64,000 bases of DNA from assembly GCA_017447165.1 (NCBI GenBank), contig JAFSOD010000001.1, positions 124,001 through 188,000 on the forward strand. Reading direction: 5' to 3'. The position numbers and the translations under genes are program-made. Positions 27,598-37,559 of the stretch are shown in pieces (positions within the stretch are counted from its first letter, which is position 1; each line of letters begins with the position of its first letter). This DNA comes from Bacilli bacterium (GTDB lineage: Bacteria > Bacillota_I > Bacilli_A > RFN20 > CAG-826). The notes under the pieces were generated by a model. It saw only the letters and a list, made by a program, of their open reading frames with translations. It made no database searches and had not been told where the DNA came from.

Positions 27598-28071
27598 TTA
27601 ATATCTTTCTCTAGGGTAGGTTCTTCTAAACTCTTCCACAGTCATCGTGTTTGGACATTTTTTGATCACTGTTTCTAAGAGCTTTCCATCCTTATCTCCT
27701 AAGAGATATTTAGTGCCGCTTCTTTTGGTGAAGATGATAACCATTTTTTTCTTTTTACTTTGCTCCACATCTAAAAAGATGATGCTGGAATAATCGTATT
27801 GATATTCTTTTGCTAATCTTTTCACTATGAAATATTTATCTTCAATGATATAGCGTTGTCCAAATAAGGCCATTAAGTAAGTGACAAGAAATAGGACAAA
27901 AAACGCTGCAAAGAAGAGTCCTTGTGCTAGACCAAAAGGTCTGACAAGAATTCCTCCTTCTCCAGGAAGGAAGAAAAGATTGAAGCTAGCAGAGAATGTA
28001 ACAGCGAAAAGAATTGCAAAAACAATCAAGTATCGCCAAGTGATTCTCCAAGGATGAATTCTAACAACCAT
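27598..28071 (-). CDS. Membrane protein with PH-like cytoplasmic domain
   Basis: A 157-residue protein with two predicted helices (about 13-33 and 48-67), followed by a strand-rich segment (RYIIEDKYFIVKRLAKEYQYDY; FLDVEQSKKKKMVIIFTK, given here in parts) like bacterial PH-domain membrane proteins. Function unknown. No Shine-Dalgarno motif precedes the ATG, and a -10 box lies 7 bases upstream, so its mRNA is predicted to be leaderless. Confidence 0.65.
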   Translation of the reverse strand: MVVRIHPWRITWRYLIVFAILFAVTFSASFNLFFLPGEGGILVRPFGLAQGLFFAAFFVLFLVTYLMALFGQRYIIEDKYFIVKRLAKEYQYDYSSIIFLDVEQSKKKKMVIIFTKRSGTKYLLGDKDGKLLETVIKKCPNTMTVEEFRRTYPRERY

Positions 28072-28078
28072 GTTAGAT

Positions 28079-28107
28079 ATTGTATCTCAAAAGGATTTAG
28101 CAGTAAA
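28079..28107 (-). promoter_or_regulatory. Near-leaderless promoter of the PH-like membrane gene
   Basis: Minus strand: -35 TTTACT (28102-28107), 17 bases, -10 TACAAT (28079-28084). The predicted start lies one base before the ATG at 28071. Confidence 0.65.
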
Positions 28108-28182
28108 GCGATTATATACGATAATAACCTACAACAATTATTTTTTGCACTGAAAATTTATTGAGCATTTAAAATTTTAGAT

Positions 28183-28202
28183 AAATAAATATAAATTTAT
28201 TT
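28183..28202. promoter_or_regulatory. Palindrome before the glycogen operon promoter
   Basis: AAATAAAT (28183-28190) and ATTTATTT (28195-28202) form a perfect 8-bp inverted repeat around ATAA. It ends two bases before the -35 box, a typical place for a regulator. All A/T, so chance remains possible. Confidence 0.4.
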
Positions 28203-28204
28203 CT

Positions 28205-28233
28205 TTGAGTAAATAATTTTTAAAGAGTATGAT
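28205..28233 (+). promoter_or_regulatory. Promoter of glg operon
   Basis: -35 TTGAGT (28205-28210), 17 bases, -10 TATGAT (28228-28233). The leader is short and carries GGAGGG seven bases before glgC. Confidence 0.65.
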
Positions 28234-28253
28234 TGATAATGGAGGGTATGTAA

Positions 28254-29375
28254 ATGCTAAATAATAATAAAGTCGTAGCGATGATATTAGCCGGCGGAAA
28301 AGGTACTAGATTAGAAGCCTTAACCAAAAAGACTGCAAAACCTGCGGTGAGCTTTGCTGCTAAATATCGCATTATTGATTTTCCACTTAGTAACTGTGCT
28401 AATAGTGGAATCAACGTCGTAGGGGTTTTAACTCAATATGAGTCTACTGAATTAGATTCTTATATTGGTAACGGCGAAAAATGGGGACTTAATGGTGTGC
28501 ACTGTTTAATGAATACTTTAGCACCAAGACAAACAGAAGAAGGTGCTAACTGGTATAAAGGAACCGCAGATGCCATCACACAAAATATTGATTTCTTAGA
28601 TAATGCTAATCCTGAATTTGTTGTTATTCTTTCTGGAGATCATATTTACAAGACCAGCTATGCTGAAATGATTAAATTACATGAAACTAGTAAAGCTGAT
28701 GTGACTATCTCCGTTATTGAAGTTGATTCTAAAGAAGCTTCTCGATTTGGTATTATGGCGGTCGACAAAAACGACAATATTATTGAATTCCAAGAAAAAC
28801 CAAAAGTACCTAAAAGCAATCTTGCCTCTATGGGTGTCTATGTCTTTACTTGGAAAACATTACGCAAGTACTTAAAGCATGACGCCAAAGACGAAAAGAG
28901 CGAACATGACTTTGGTAAGAATATCATTCCAGCTATGCTTGAAGACAAATGTAAGCTCAAAGCTTATAGATTCAAAGGTTATTGGAGAGATGTTGGTACC
29001 CTCGCCTCTTTACATGAGGCTAACATGGATATTGCTTTAGATAAGATGGAACTAAATCTTTACGAGCAAGATCTTAGCAACAGAATTTATACCCAAGACA
29101 CTTATAGTGTCCCACAATATATCGGTAAGCAAGGTCATATCACCAGAAGTATCGCTAACCAAGGTGCGATTGTTTTAGGTGATGTTGATAGCTGCGTGAT
29201 TTCTACTGGAGTCACTATTGAATCAACAGCGAAGCTCACTAGATGTGTAGTTATGGAAAACGCCCACATTAAGAAGGGTGCGAGAATCCATAACGCCATT
29301 ATCGCTCCAGGAGTGGTTGTTGAAGGTGATGCGAAGATTAACGTCGGTAGCGACGACGTCGTATTAATTGCCTAA
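28254..29375 (+). CDS. glgC: Glucose-1-phosphate adenylyltransferase
   Basis: Makes ADP-glucose, the glycogen precursor. Nucleotidyltransferase motifs: LAGGKGTRLEALTKKTAKPA, IDFPLSNCANSG and VILSGDHIYK; EFQEKPK and YWRDVGT also fit. A left-handed beta helix ends the chain. Length 373 residues. First gene of glgC-glgD-glgA. Confidence 0.96.
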   Translation: MLNNNKVVAMILAGGKGTRLEALTKKTAKPAVSFAAKYRIIDFPLSNCANSGINVVGVLTQYESTELDSYIGNGEKWGLNGVHCLMNTLAPRQTEEGANWYKGTADAITQNIDFLDNANPEFVVILSGDHIYKTSYAEMIKLHETSKADVTISVIEVDSKEASRFGIMAVDKNDNIIEFQEKPKVPKSNLASMGVYVFTWKTLRKYLKHDAKDEKSEHDFGKNIIPAMLEDKCKLKAYRFKGYWRDVGTLASLHEANMDIALDKMELNLYEQDLSNRIYTQDTYSVPQYIGKQGHITRSIANQGAIVLGDVDSCVISTGVTIESTAKLTRCVVMENAHIKKGARIHNAIIAPGVVVEGDAKINVGSDDVVLIA

Positions 29376-29386
29376 GGAGAATGAGC

Positions 29387-30499
29387 ATGAGACGAGTTAT
29401 TGGAATTTGTGATTTACATAACGAACCATCTCTTAGTGGTTTAACTGATAAACGCCCATTAGGTGCGGTTACTTTCCTTGGTAGATATGGCTTAATTGAT
29501 TTTGCTTTATCTAATTTTTCTAATTCCCATATTGATCGAGTCTATGTCTTAGTGAAAAAGGGAATTGTGTCCTTAAGAAGACATATCGGTAGTGGTTCTA
29601 TTTGGACTAATAACACAAGACTTGGTTATGTGGAGTTAGTCTTAAACGAAAAAGGATTACGCCATCCAGCATTTAACACTGATATTAATAATATTAAATA
29701 TAATGTTCCTATCGATGAACTTGATTTTGAATATGCGGTTATCGCTCCTAGCTACTTTCTAAGTAGTATGGACTTTAAACCAATCGTTGATGAACACATC
29801 GCTAGTGGCGCTGATATCTCTAGTGTCTATATTCACGTTGATAACGCTGATAAAGACTATTTAAGAGCGGACAAATATAAGATTAGCGATGGTAAGATTA
29901 CCAAATCTTCACCAAACTTATTACGTTCTAAAGAAGCGGATATCTCTATTGATACCTATATTCTTTCAAAGAAAGCTCTTAAGAAAATAGTTTCTGACGG
30001 CACTAAAGTTAGTGAATTATTCTCTATCAAAGACATGATTAATTACTACATCGAAGAAGAAATTGTCGATGTCCACCCAATTGAATTTAAAGGATATGTT
30101 GTCCCAATTCTTAATTTAAAAAACTATGTCGAACATTCCTTTGATTTGCTTAACTATCACATTAGATGTCAACTCTTCTTAGATGACTGGCCAATTTATA
30201 CAACCACTCATAACACCCCACCAGCCTTATACGGCAAAGATGCGGATGTTCAAAATAGCTTCGTCGCTAACGGGGCAATCATCAAAGGAAAAGTGCATAA
30301 CTCCATTATTTCCCGTGATGTCGTAGTGGAAAAAGGTGCAGACCTTAAAAACTGTATTATCTTTACGCAAACTCAAATCGGTAAAGACACCAAACTTGAA
30401 TATGTTTTAGCGGATAAAAACGCTTCTATTAAAGAAGTGAAAAAGATTTCTGGAACCCCAGAAGATATCGTTTATATCAAAGTAGGAGTTAAAGTCTAA
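29387..30499 (+). CDS. glgD: GlgC-like regulatory subunit GlgD
   Basis: Non-catalytic partner of GlgC in Firmicutes; the heteromer is the more active enzyme. It has the fold (PLGAVTFLGRYGLIDFALSN) but lacks the GGxGTRL nucleotide loop. Two starts are possible, at 29381 and 29387; the second is preferred because AGGAG ends seven bases before it and only one base before the first. Overlaps glgA by one base. Confidence 0.92.
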   Translation: MRRVIGICDLHNEPSLSGLTDKRPLGAVTFLGRYGLIDFALSNFSNSHIDRVYVLVKKGIVSLRRHIGSGSIWTNNTRLGYVELVLNEKGLRHPAFNTDINNIKYNVPIDELDFEYAVIAPSYFLSSMDFKPIVDEHIASGADISSVYIHVDNADKDYLRADKYKISDGKITKSSPNLLRSKEADISIDTYILSKKALKKIVSDGTKVSELFSIKDMINYYIEEEIVDVHPIEFKGYVVPILNLKNYVEHSFDLLNYHIRCQLFLDDWPIYTTTHNTPPALYGKDADVQNSFVANGAIIKGKVHNSIISRDVVVEKGADLKNCIIFTQTQIGKDTKLEYVLADKNASIKEVKKISGTPEDIVYIKVGVKV

Positions 30500-31926
30500 T
30501 GAAAATCGCCATGGCTTGTAGTGAGGCTAATCCTTTTGTTAAAACTGGTGGCCTTGCTGATGTTACCTATGCTTTATCTAAAGAGTTAGTTAAACTCGGT
30601 GAAGAAGTAGTGATTGTCCTTCCTTTATATAACCAAGTTAAGGCAAAGTGCCTTCCTTTAGAATATGTTGGTTATATGTCTTGTCACTTAGCGTGGAGAG
30701 AAGAAGGAGCAAATGTCTACTGTTTAGAAAAAGACGGCATTAAATACTATTTTATTGAAAATAGACATTACTTTGAACGTGATGGAATTTATGGCTATGA
30801 CGATGATGGAGAACGCTTTGCGTTCTACTCAGTTGCCTTTCCTCAACTTTTAGAAATGGTGGGCTTTAAGCCAGATATTATTCACGCACATGACTGGCAA
30901 CCAGGAATGGTGTTTTGTTATATCAGAGAAAAGCAAATGTCCTTCTTTGATAAAACGAAATTTGTAATGTCCATTCATAACCCAGCTTTCCAAGGTATAT
31001 TAGATAAATTTGCCTTGGGCGATTTATTTGGGTTACCAGATTATCTGTATGATAATGGGACAGTTAGATTTGGCGATAAGGTGTCTTCTTTAAAAGCGGG
31101 TATTATGTACGCGAATAAAGTGACAACCGTTTCTCCAAATCATAGAAACGAACTATTAACCCCAGAAGGAAGTATGGGTTTAAATAACGTCCTTATTTAT
31201 AAGGAATATGATTTCTGCGGTATTCTTAACGGCATTGACTATAACGAGTTTAATCCTGAAAAAGATAGCCTAATAGCGAAAAACTATGGACCTACTAACT
31301 TTGTTACCGGTAAAAAAGCTAATAAGAAAGCATTATTAGAGAGATTTAATATTAAAGACGAATCTTTACCTTTATATTCTCTTGTTAGTAGAGTCACTTG
31401 GCAAAAAGGCATGTCTTTAGTGTTCGCTGCGGCAAGATCCTTATTAGATAGAGGCGCGAATATTATTCTTCTTGGTAGTGGTGAATATGACTATGAACAA
31501 GAGATGGAACGCTTAAGAAGAGATTATCCAGAACATGTAGGAATTTATGTTGGCTATAACAATGAGCTTGCTCATTTAATTTACGCGGGCAGTGATTTCT
31601 TCATGATGCCTAGCTTATTTGAACCATGTGGCTTAGGGCAAATGATCGCTCAAAGATATGGAACTCTTCCAATTGTTAGACGTACTGGAGGTTTAAAAGA
31701 CTCTGTCATTAATTACGATTCCTCTAATAAAGAGTGGTCTAACGGATACGGCTTTGACAATTTCTCCGAATTTGACATGATTCAAACTTGTCACTATGCC
31801 TACGATATATTCGTATGGGATAACGCGACTCATCGTCAGTTAGTAAAGAACGCTTTATTAACTGATAATAGTTGGGAGAAAAGTGGTAATTCTTACCACA
31901 TGTTATATAAAGAAATTGTTGGTTAA
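30499..31926 (+). CDS. glgA: Glycogen synthase
   Basis: GT5 glucosyltransferase that extends alpha-1,4-glucan from ADP-glucose. N-terminal KTGGLADV binds ADP-glucose; HDWQPGMV and PSLFEPCGLGQ follow. Length 475 residues. No branching enzyme or phosphorylase lies nearby. Confidence 0.97.
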   Translation: MKIAMACSEANPFVKTGGLADVTYALSKELVKLGEEVVIVLPLYNQVKAKCLPLEYVGYMSCHLAWREEGANVYCLEKDGIKYYFIENRHYFERDGIYGYDDDGERFAFYSVAFPQLLEMVGFKPDIIHAHDWQPGMVFCYIREKQMSFFDKTKFVMSIHNPAFQGILDKFALGDLFGLPDYLYDNGTVRFGDKVSSLKAGIMYANKVTTVSPNHRNELLTPEGSMGLNNVLIYKEYDFCGILNGIDYNEFNPEKDSLIAKNYGPTNFVTGKKANKKALLERFNIKDESLPLYSLVSRVTWQKGMSLVFAAARSLLDRGANIILLGSGEYDYEQEMERLRRDYPEHVGIYVGYNNELAHLIYAGSDFFMMPSLFEPCGLGQMIAQRYGTLPIVRRTGGLKDSVINYDSSNKEWSNGYGFDNFSEFDMIQTCHYAYDIFVWDNATHRQLVKNALLTDNSWEKSGNSYHMLYKEIVG

Positions 31927-31951
31927 TTTTTAATTAAAACGAGGTAGATAT

Positions 31952-34357
31952 ATGGGCTACGATTATCAAAATATTGAAAAGAAGTGGCAAGCAGTGTGGG
32001 AAGAGAATAAGACCTACACCTGCGATGTTTATGACTTTTCTAAACCAAAATATTACATTCTAGACATGTTCCCTTATCCTAGTGGACAAGGCTTACACGT
32101 TGGTCACCCTGAAGGTTATACCGCGAGTGACGTCTTAGCAAGAATGAAAAGAATGCAAGGCTTTAATGTCTTACATCCTATCGGCTGGGATTCTTTTGGT
32201 TTACCTGCCGAACAATACGCGATGAAAACCAATCAACACCCATCTATTATTACGGAAGTTAATATCAATAACTTTAGAAGACAAATTAAATCCTTAGGAT
32301 TTTCTTATGACTGGAGTAGAGAAATCGCTACAAGCGATCCTAGCTACTATAAATGGACCCAGTGGATCTTCTTACAACTCTTTGACTCTGATTTAGCCTA
32401 TGTCGATTATCGACCAGTGAATTTCTGTCCAACTTTAGGCACAGTTCTCGCTAACGAAGAAGTCATTGATGGCAAGAGTGAAGTGGGCGGATATCCTGTA
32501 ATTAGAAAACCAATGCGTCAGTGGTTACTTAAAATCACTAAATACGCGGATAGATTACTTGAAGACTTAAAAGATTTAGACTGGCCAGTTTCTACTTTAG
32601 AAATGCAAAAGAACTGGATTGGTAGAAGCGTTGGAGCGAAAGTTACCTTTAGGATTAAAGGTACTGATAAGTCCTTTGATATCTTTACTACACGTGTAGA
32701 TACATTATACGGGTGTAGCTATTGCGTGCTAGCTCCTGAGCACCCACTCGTAAAAGAGTTAGTCACTGAAGGACAAAAATCAGCAGTAGAAGCCTACTTA
32801 AAAGAAGTGGAATCTAAGTCTGATTTAGAAAGAACTGAACTTAATAAAGATAAGACTGGTGTCTTCCTCGGAGTATATGCAATTAATCCAGTTAATGGAG
32901 TAGAAGTACCAATTTATATTGGTGACTATGTTTTAGCAAGTTACGGTACTGGTGCGGTGATGGCGGTTCCTGCTCATGATCAAAGAGATTATGAATTTGC
33001 AAAAAAATATAACTTACCAATCAAACAAGTTTTAGAAGGTGATATTTCTGAAGCAGCCTATACTGAAGACGCACCTCATATTAATAGTGATATCGCTAAC
33101 GGTTTAAGCATCGAACAAGCTAAAGAAGTTATCTTAGATAAACTTATTAAAGAAGGTAGTGGAGAAAAACAGGTTAATTATAAATTAAGAGACTGGTTAT
33201 TCTCTAGACAACGCTATTGGGGTGAACCAATCCCAATCATCATCAAAGATGATGGTGACTTGGTCCCACTTAAAGATTATGACTTACCATTAGTTCTTCC
33301 AGAAATGAAAGAATATAAGCCAAGCGGTACTGGAGAATCTCCATTAGCAAACGCTACTGAATGGCTTAGTGTTACTTTATCAGACGGAGAGCACGGCTTA
33401 AGAGAAACTAACACTATGCCTCAATGGGCTGGAAGCTGTTGGTATTATATGAGATATATTGATCCACGTAATGATAAATGTATCGGAGATAAAAAGTTAT
33501 TAGATCACTGGTTACCGGTTGATTTATATATTGGTGGAGCAGAGCACGCCGTGCTTCACTTGCTCTATGCGAGATTCTGGCATAAGTTCCTTTACGATAA
33601 AGGAGTGGCGTCTTGTAAAGAACCATTTAAGAAATTATTTCATCAAGGAATGATCCTGGGCTCTAATGGAGAGAAGATGTCCAAATCTAGAGGCAACGTC
33701 GTTAATCCTGATGACGTGGTCGCTAATTATGGAGCAGACTCCCTTAGATTATATGAAATGTTTATGGGACCGTTAGAGGCTTCTTTACCTTGGAGTGATA
33801 CTGGTCTAGACGGAGCAAAACGATATTTAGATAGAGTTTATCGTCTATTTGCCGAAGAAGAAAACACCAAGAAATTCACTTTAGTGAATGATGGCAAGTT
33901 AGATTATATCTATAATTTCTCTATCAAAAAGATTACCGAAGACTTTGAAGCCTTAAGATTTAACACTGCAATATCTCAAATGATGGTGTTTACTAATGAG
34001 CTATATAAAGCCGAGAAAATCTATATTCCTTATTTAGAAGGCTTCTTAAAGACTTTAGCGTGTATTGCCCCTCACTTAGGTGAAGAGTTATGGCAATTAC
34101 TAGGTCACAAAGACTTAATTGATTTTGAACCTTGGCCAACATTTGATGAGAGTAAGATTGTTCTTTCTAATGTCCAAGTGGCAGTCTCCGTTAACGGTAA
34201 ACTTAGAGCCACGATGGAAATTGCTAAAGATATGGATGATGAAGAAGCAAAGAAACTCGCTTTTGAACTTGAAGCAGTGAAGCGTCATATCGAAGGCAAA
34301 GAAATTAAAAAAGTGATTGTTGTTAAAAACAAAATTATTAATATTGTTGCGATTTAA
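31952..34357 (+). CDS. leuS: Leucyl-tRNA synthetase
   Basis: Class I synthetase, 801 residues. HIGH-type motif is [10 protein letters not shown] near residue 45, the KMSKS loop is [10 protein letters not shown] near residue 570, and the editing domain has [14 protein letters not shown] precedes the start. The gap to glgA is only 25 bases, so no T-box is present and it is probably co-transcribed with the glycogen genes. Confidence 0.98.
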   Translation: MGYDYQNIEKKWQAVWEENKTYTCDVYDFSKPKYYILDMFPYPSGQGLHVGHPEGYTASDVLARMKRMQGFNVLHPIGWDSFGLPAEQYAMKTNQHPSIITEVNINNFRRQIKSLGFSYDWSREIATSDPSYYKWTQWIFLQLFDSDLAYVDYRPVNFCPTLGTVLANEEVIDGKSEVGGYPVIRKPMRQWLLKITKYADRLLEDLKDLDWPVSTLEMQKNWIGRSVGAKVTFRIKGTDKSFDIFTTRVDTLYGCSYCVLAPEHPLVKELVTEGQKSAVEAYLKEVESKSDLERTELNKDKTGVFLGVYAINPVNGVEVPIYIGDYVLASYGTGAVMAVPAHDQRDYEFAKKYNLPIKQVLEGDISEAAYTEDAPHINSDIANGLSIEQAKEVILDKLIKEGSGEKQVNYKLRDWLFSRQRYWGEPIPIIIKDDGDLVPLKDYDLPLVLPEMKEYKPSGTGESPLANATEWLSVTLSDGEHGLRETNTMPQWAGSCWYYMRYIDPRNDKCIGDKKLLDHWLPVDLYIGGAEHAVLHLLYARFWHKFLYDKGVASCKEPFKKLFHQGMILGSNGEKMSKSRGNVVNPDDVVANYGADSLRLYEMFMGPLEASLPWSDTGLDGAKRYLDRVYRLFAEEENTKKFTLVNDGKLDYIYNFSIKKITEDFEALRFNTAISQMMVFTNELYKAEKIYIPYLEGFLKTLACIAPHLGEELWQLLGHKDLIDFEPWPTFDESKIVLSNVQVAVSVNGKLRATMEIAKDMDDEEAKKLAFELEAVKRHIEGKEIKKVIVVKNKIINIVAI

Positions 34358-34358
34358 A

Positions 34359-35093
34359 ATGAAACTATTAATTGATATTGGAAATACCGCTACTAAGTTT
34401 GGCTATTTAGATGATGAATTTCATTATCTATCTAGATGCTTTAATAGTGAATTAAATAAAGATAAATTAGATGTTTTATTGCCTGAAGGCAATATTGAAG
34501 AAATTTATGCTAGTAGTGTTGCTCCTAAAATCACTGAATTATTAAGTGAGTATTTTGATTCAAAATATAACTTAGAGATTAAAGAATTTGGTGTTTCTGA
34601 TTTAGATAATTTAAAAATCAAAATCGATAACAAAGACGAATTAGGCCTAGACCTATATTGTGATTTAGTGGGAGCAGTTAATAAGTATCAAACCCCAATG
34701 CTAATTGTGGATATGGGGACCGCCACTAAAATCTTATTAGTAAACAAAGATAATGTCTTTAATAGTTGCGTGATTCTCCCAGGAATGGGAATTAGTAAAC
34801 GTATCTTAAATGAAGCGACCGAACTTCTTCCAAACACCGATTTAGATGAAGTGAAGAAATTATCAGAATCTAGAAACACGATTGATGTTATCAATAGTAG
34901 TGTTTATTATGGGCACGTTGAGATGATTAATGGTCTATTAGAAAGATACGAAAACGAAATTGGATATAAGTGCTTACATATCTTTACTGGTGGCAACGCC
35001 AACAAGATTTTAAAAGATATTAAAGCCCCATATATTTATGATGAGAATCTCTGTTTGGAAGGGATTTCAATCTACGTCAAAAAGAGGAAATAA
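34359..35093 (+). CDS. coaX: Type III pantothenate kinase
   Basis: First step of CoA synthesis, phosphorylating pantothenate. ASKHA-fold motifs: LLIDIGNTATKFG, IVDMGTATK and FTGGNA. The start at 34359, one base after the leuS stop, lacks a ribosome binding site and is probably reached by coupling; an upstream frame within leuS is unlikely because the conserved N-terminus begins here. Length 244 residues. Confidence 0.93.
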   Translation: MKLLIDIGNTATKFGYLDDEFHYLSRCFNSELNKDKLDVLLPEGNIEEIYASSVAPKITELLSEYFDSKYNLEIKEFGVSDLDNLKIKIDNKDELGLDLYCDLVGAVNKYQTPMLIVDMGTATKILLVNKDNVFNSCVILPGMGISKRILNEATELLPNTDLDEVKKLSESRNTIDVINSSVYYGHVEMINGLLERYENEIGYKCLHIFTGGNANKILKDIKAPYIYDENLCLEGISIYVKKRK

Positions 35094-35096
35094 ATT

Positions 35097-36476
35097 ATGA
35101 AGAAAACATCATTTGATAAGTTGACATCAAAGTACCAAAAACCATTATTAAAATCTTTAGAAGAATTTGTCTCTATCGATTCTAGTTATGATCCTATTAC
35201 CGTAAACGAGACAAACCCATTTGGAGCCGGTGTTTCTGATGCTTTAAATTACATCACTAACCTTGCTAGAAAAGATGGATTTGAAGTGACAAATTATGAT
35301 AATAAAGTCGTGGAAATTATCTATGGAAGAGGAAATAAAAATTTAACCATCATGGCTCACGCGGATGTTGTTCCTGCTGGTGATGGTTGGATTGATCCTC
35401 CATTTAAGATGGTTGAGAAAAAAGGAGTCCTCTATGGTAGAGGTGTATCCGACGATAAAGGACCATTATTAGCGACATATTACGCCCTTAAGGCACTTAG
35501 AGACGAAGGTATGTTAGGTGGATATGAGATTAGATTCTTAGTTGGTGGAAACGAAGAAAGTGGCTCTTTATGTATGCATCATTACTTCGACGTTCTTAAA
35601 AAGAAGCAACCTACTTTAGGGTTCTCTCCTGATAGTGATTTCCCACTAATTTATGCAGAAAAAGGAATTATTAATTTCTCTGTTAAAGCTAAAGTTGAGA
35701 TTCCTGGATTAATCTCTATTAAAGGCGGTACCGCAAGTAACGCTGTTATCGATCGATGCGAACTTAAACATGATATTGATTTAGGCTTCTTAAAATACAT
35801 CATGGAACATTATCATCGTACTGAAGCCGCTATTCTTACTAAAGAAGATGTGACTACTGTAACATTTATTGGTAAAGCTGCTCATGGAGCTCATCCAGAA
35901 AATGGTGTTAACGCTGGTATGATGGCGTTAAAATCAATCGCTGAATTTTCCAAGAATGAAACCTTGCTTAGATTAGTGAAAATGTATGAACCATTAGATG
36001 GTAAAGGATATGGTTGTTCCGCTTCTAATAAAGAGATGGGCACCAACTCTTCTAACGTTGGTCTAATTTCTTATAAAGATGGTATTTTAGAATTAACTGT
36101 GAACTTCCGCTACATCAATACTTGTGACTATAAAGAATTAGTAGCAGCAATTAAAGAAGCCAATAAAGGCTTTGAAGTGAAAAATGAAGGTACTAGTCCA
36201 TTATTATTCTTCCCACAAGATAGCGTCCTTATCCAAACCTTATTAAAGGCTTATCAAGATGAAACTGGTGATTTAGTAAGTAAACCACTCGCTATTGGTG
36301 GAGGAACCTACGCTAAATGTGCGGATAATGTGGTGGCCTTTGGTATGCAGTTCCCTGGATTTGATAGTCTAATGCATTCTCCAGGAGAAATGACTAAAAA
36401 AGACGATTTATTTAAAGCGATGAGCATTTATGCTCGAGCAATATATGATCTTGGAGAGGTTTTAAAGCAGAAATAA
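35097..36476 (+). CDS. pepV: Dipeptidase PepV
   Basis: M20-family dinuclear zinc dipeptidase. Metal and catalytic residues: MAHADVVPAGDGW, GRGVSDDKGP, GGNEESGS and SPDSDFP. The inserted lid domain contains KAAHGAHPENG. Length 459 residues. AGAGGAAA precedes the start. Confidence 0.94.
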   Translation: MKKTSFDKLTSKYQKPLLKSLEEFVSIDSSYDPITVNETNPFGAGVSDALNYITNLARKDGFEVTNYDNKVVEIIYGRGNKNLTIMAHADVVPAGDGWIDPPFKMVEKKGVLYGRGVSDDKGPLLATYYALKALRDEGMLGGYEIRFLVGGNEESGSLCMHHYFDVLKKKQPTLGFSPDSDFPLIYAEKGIINFSVKAKVEIPGLISIKGGTASNAVIDRCELKHDIDLGFLKYIMEHYHRTEAAILTKEDVTTVTFIGKAAHGAHPENGVNAGMMALKSIAEFSKNETLLRLVKMYEPLDGKGYGCSASNKEMGTNSSNVGLISYKDGILELTVNFRYINTCDYKELVAAIKEANKGFEVKNEGTSPLLFFPQDSVLIQTLLKAYQDETGDLVSKPLAIGGGTYAKCADNVVAFGMQFPGFDSLMHSPGEMTKKDDLFKAMSIYARAIYDLGEVLKQK

Positions 36477-36477
36477 A

Positions 36478-37083
36478 ATGCGTACAAAATTTAAAGCTTG
36501 GACTAAACCATATATCGACGAACATTCAGAATATTCATTAGCTGATGAAGAAATTTCTTCATTAGATGATTTCTATTTAGAAATCGGTAGTGGCAAGGGT
36601 GACTTTATTATTCAAATGTCAGAAAAATATCCTAATAGATTTTTCTTAGGCGTAGAAAAGAATGTGACCTGCGCTGGTATCACTTTAAAAAAGATTGTGG
36701 AGAAAGAACTTAAGAATGTGAAATTTCTCTTTAGAGATGGGGCGGAAGTAATTCGCTTATTAAAAAACCATTCAGTAAATAAGATTTATCTTAATTTCTC
36801 AGATCCATGGCCAAAGAAAAGACACTCTAAAAGAAGATTAACCAGCGTTTCTTTCTTAGAAGAATATAAACGTATCTTAAAAAGTGACGGAAAGTTAGTG
36901 TTTAAAACTGATGATTTAGATTTATTTAACTTCTCTTTAGAAATGTTTAATGAAACGGGCTTTAAAATTATTAGTTCCACTTATGATTATGACGGAAGCG
37001 ACCCTGATGACGCGGTTACTGAATATCAGACCAAGGCTATTGAAAAAGGAATGTCCATTAAGCGAGCGGTACTAGGATTATGA
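36478..37083 (+). CDS. trmB: tRNA (guanine-46-N7)-methyltransferase
   Basis: SAM-dependent methyltransferase for the tRNA variable loop. SAM site EIGSGKGDFI, substrate motif FSDPWPKKRHSKRRL and C-terminal TEYQTKAIEKG are characteristic. Length 201 residues. Starts one base after pepV without a clear ribosome binding site; overlaps the next gene as ATGA. Confidence 0.95.
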   Translation: MRTKFKAWTKPYIDEHSEYSLADEEISSLDDFYLEIGSGKGDFIIQMSEKYPNRFFLGVEKNVTCAGITLKKIVEKELKNVKFLFRDGAEVIRLLKNHSVNKIYLNFSDPWPKKRHSKRRLTSVSFLEEYKRILKSDGKLVFKTDDLDLFNFSLEMFNETGFKIISSTYDYDGSDPDDAVTEYQTKAIEKGMSIKRAVLGL

Positions 37084-37559
37084 TTACTAACTACGGCATT
37101 TATAACAATCACGAATTAGATAACACCCTTTTGGTGCTTTTTAGTGAATTAAAGCCTACTAGAAGCGTGGAATTAGGTGAAGTTGATATTCTATATCACG
37201 ACGATGAAAGAATTGGCTATAAGATTAAAAACTTCCTCAAGTACGCGAAGATTAAATATAGTGGGATTATTTATTTGCCCTCTAACCCATTAATTGATGT
37301 GATTAACACCGTTTTAGAACGTTTTGATTTAGAGAAGTTAGATTATAAACACGGATCAGGCTATATCACCAAAAGAAACGAAGACAAACTATTGGTGTTC
37401 TGCGAACCTGGAACATTTATGAGAGATTATCAAATCTCTAAAGGTGAGTATTGTTCCTATTATGATTTATATATTAAAGACGAAAACGATAAAAGATTAT
37501 TTGAAATAGATGAAAATATTAAAGAGAATGTTGATTTCTTTCTCTCGGAGGTCAAATAA
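37080..37559 (+). CDS. Hypothetical protein, possibly YtpR/DUF4479-like
   Basis: A 159-residue soluble protein not clearly assigned. The N-terminal part (LDNTLLVLFSEL, then DILYHDDERIGYKIKNF) has the pattern of the DUF4479 domain at the start of YtpR-type tRNA-binding proteins, and trmB and ytpR are neighbours in Bacillus. The second half lacks an obvious EMAP-type tRNA-binding domain, so it may be a shortened or diverged form. ATGA overlap with trmB. Confidence 0.6.
   Translation: MITNYGIYNNHELDNTLLVLFSELKPTRSVELGEVDILYHDDERIGYKIKNFLKYAKIKYSGIIYLPSNPLIDVINTVLERFDLEKLDYKHGSGYITKRNEDKLLVFCEPGTFMRDYQISKGEYCSYYDLYIKDENDKRLFEIDENIKENVDFFLSEVK

Noticed and set aside
33414-33626. Antisense open frame inside leuS
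   Set aside because: Shadow of leuS without ribosome binding site or recognisable product.
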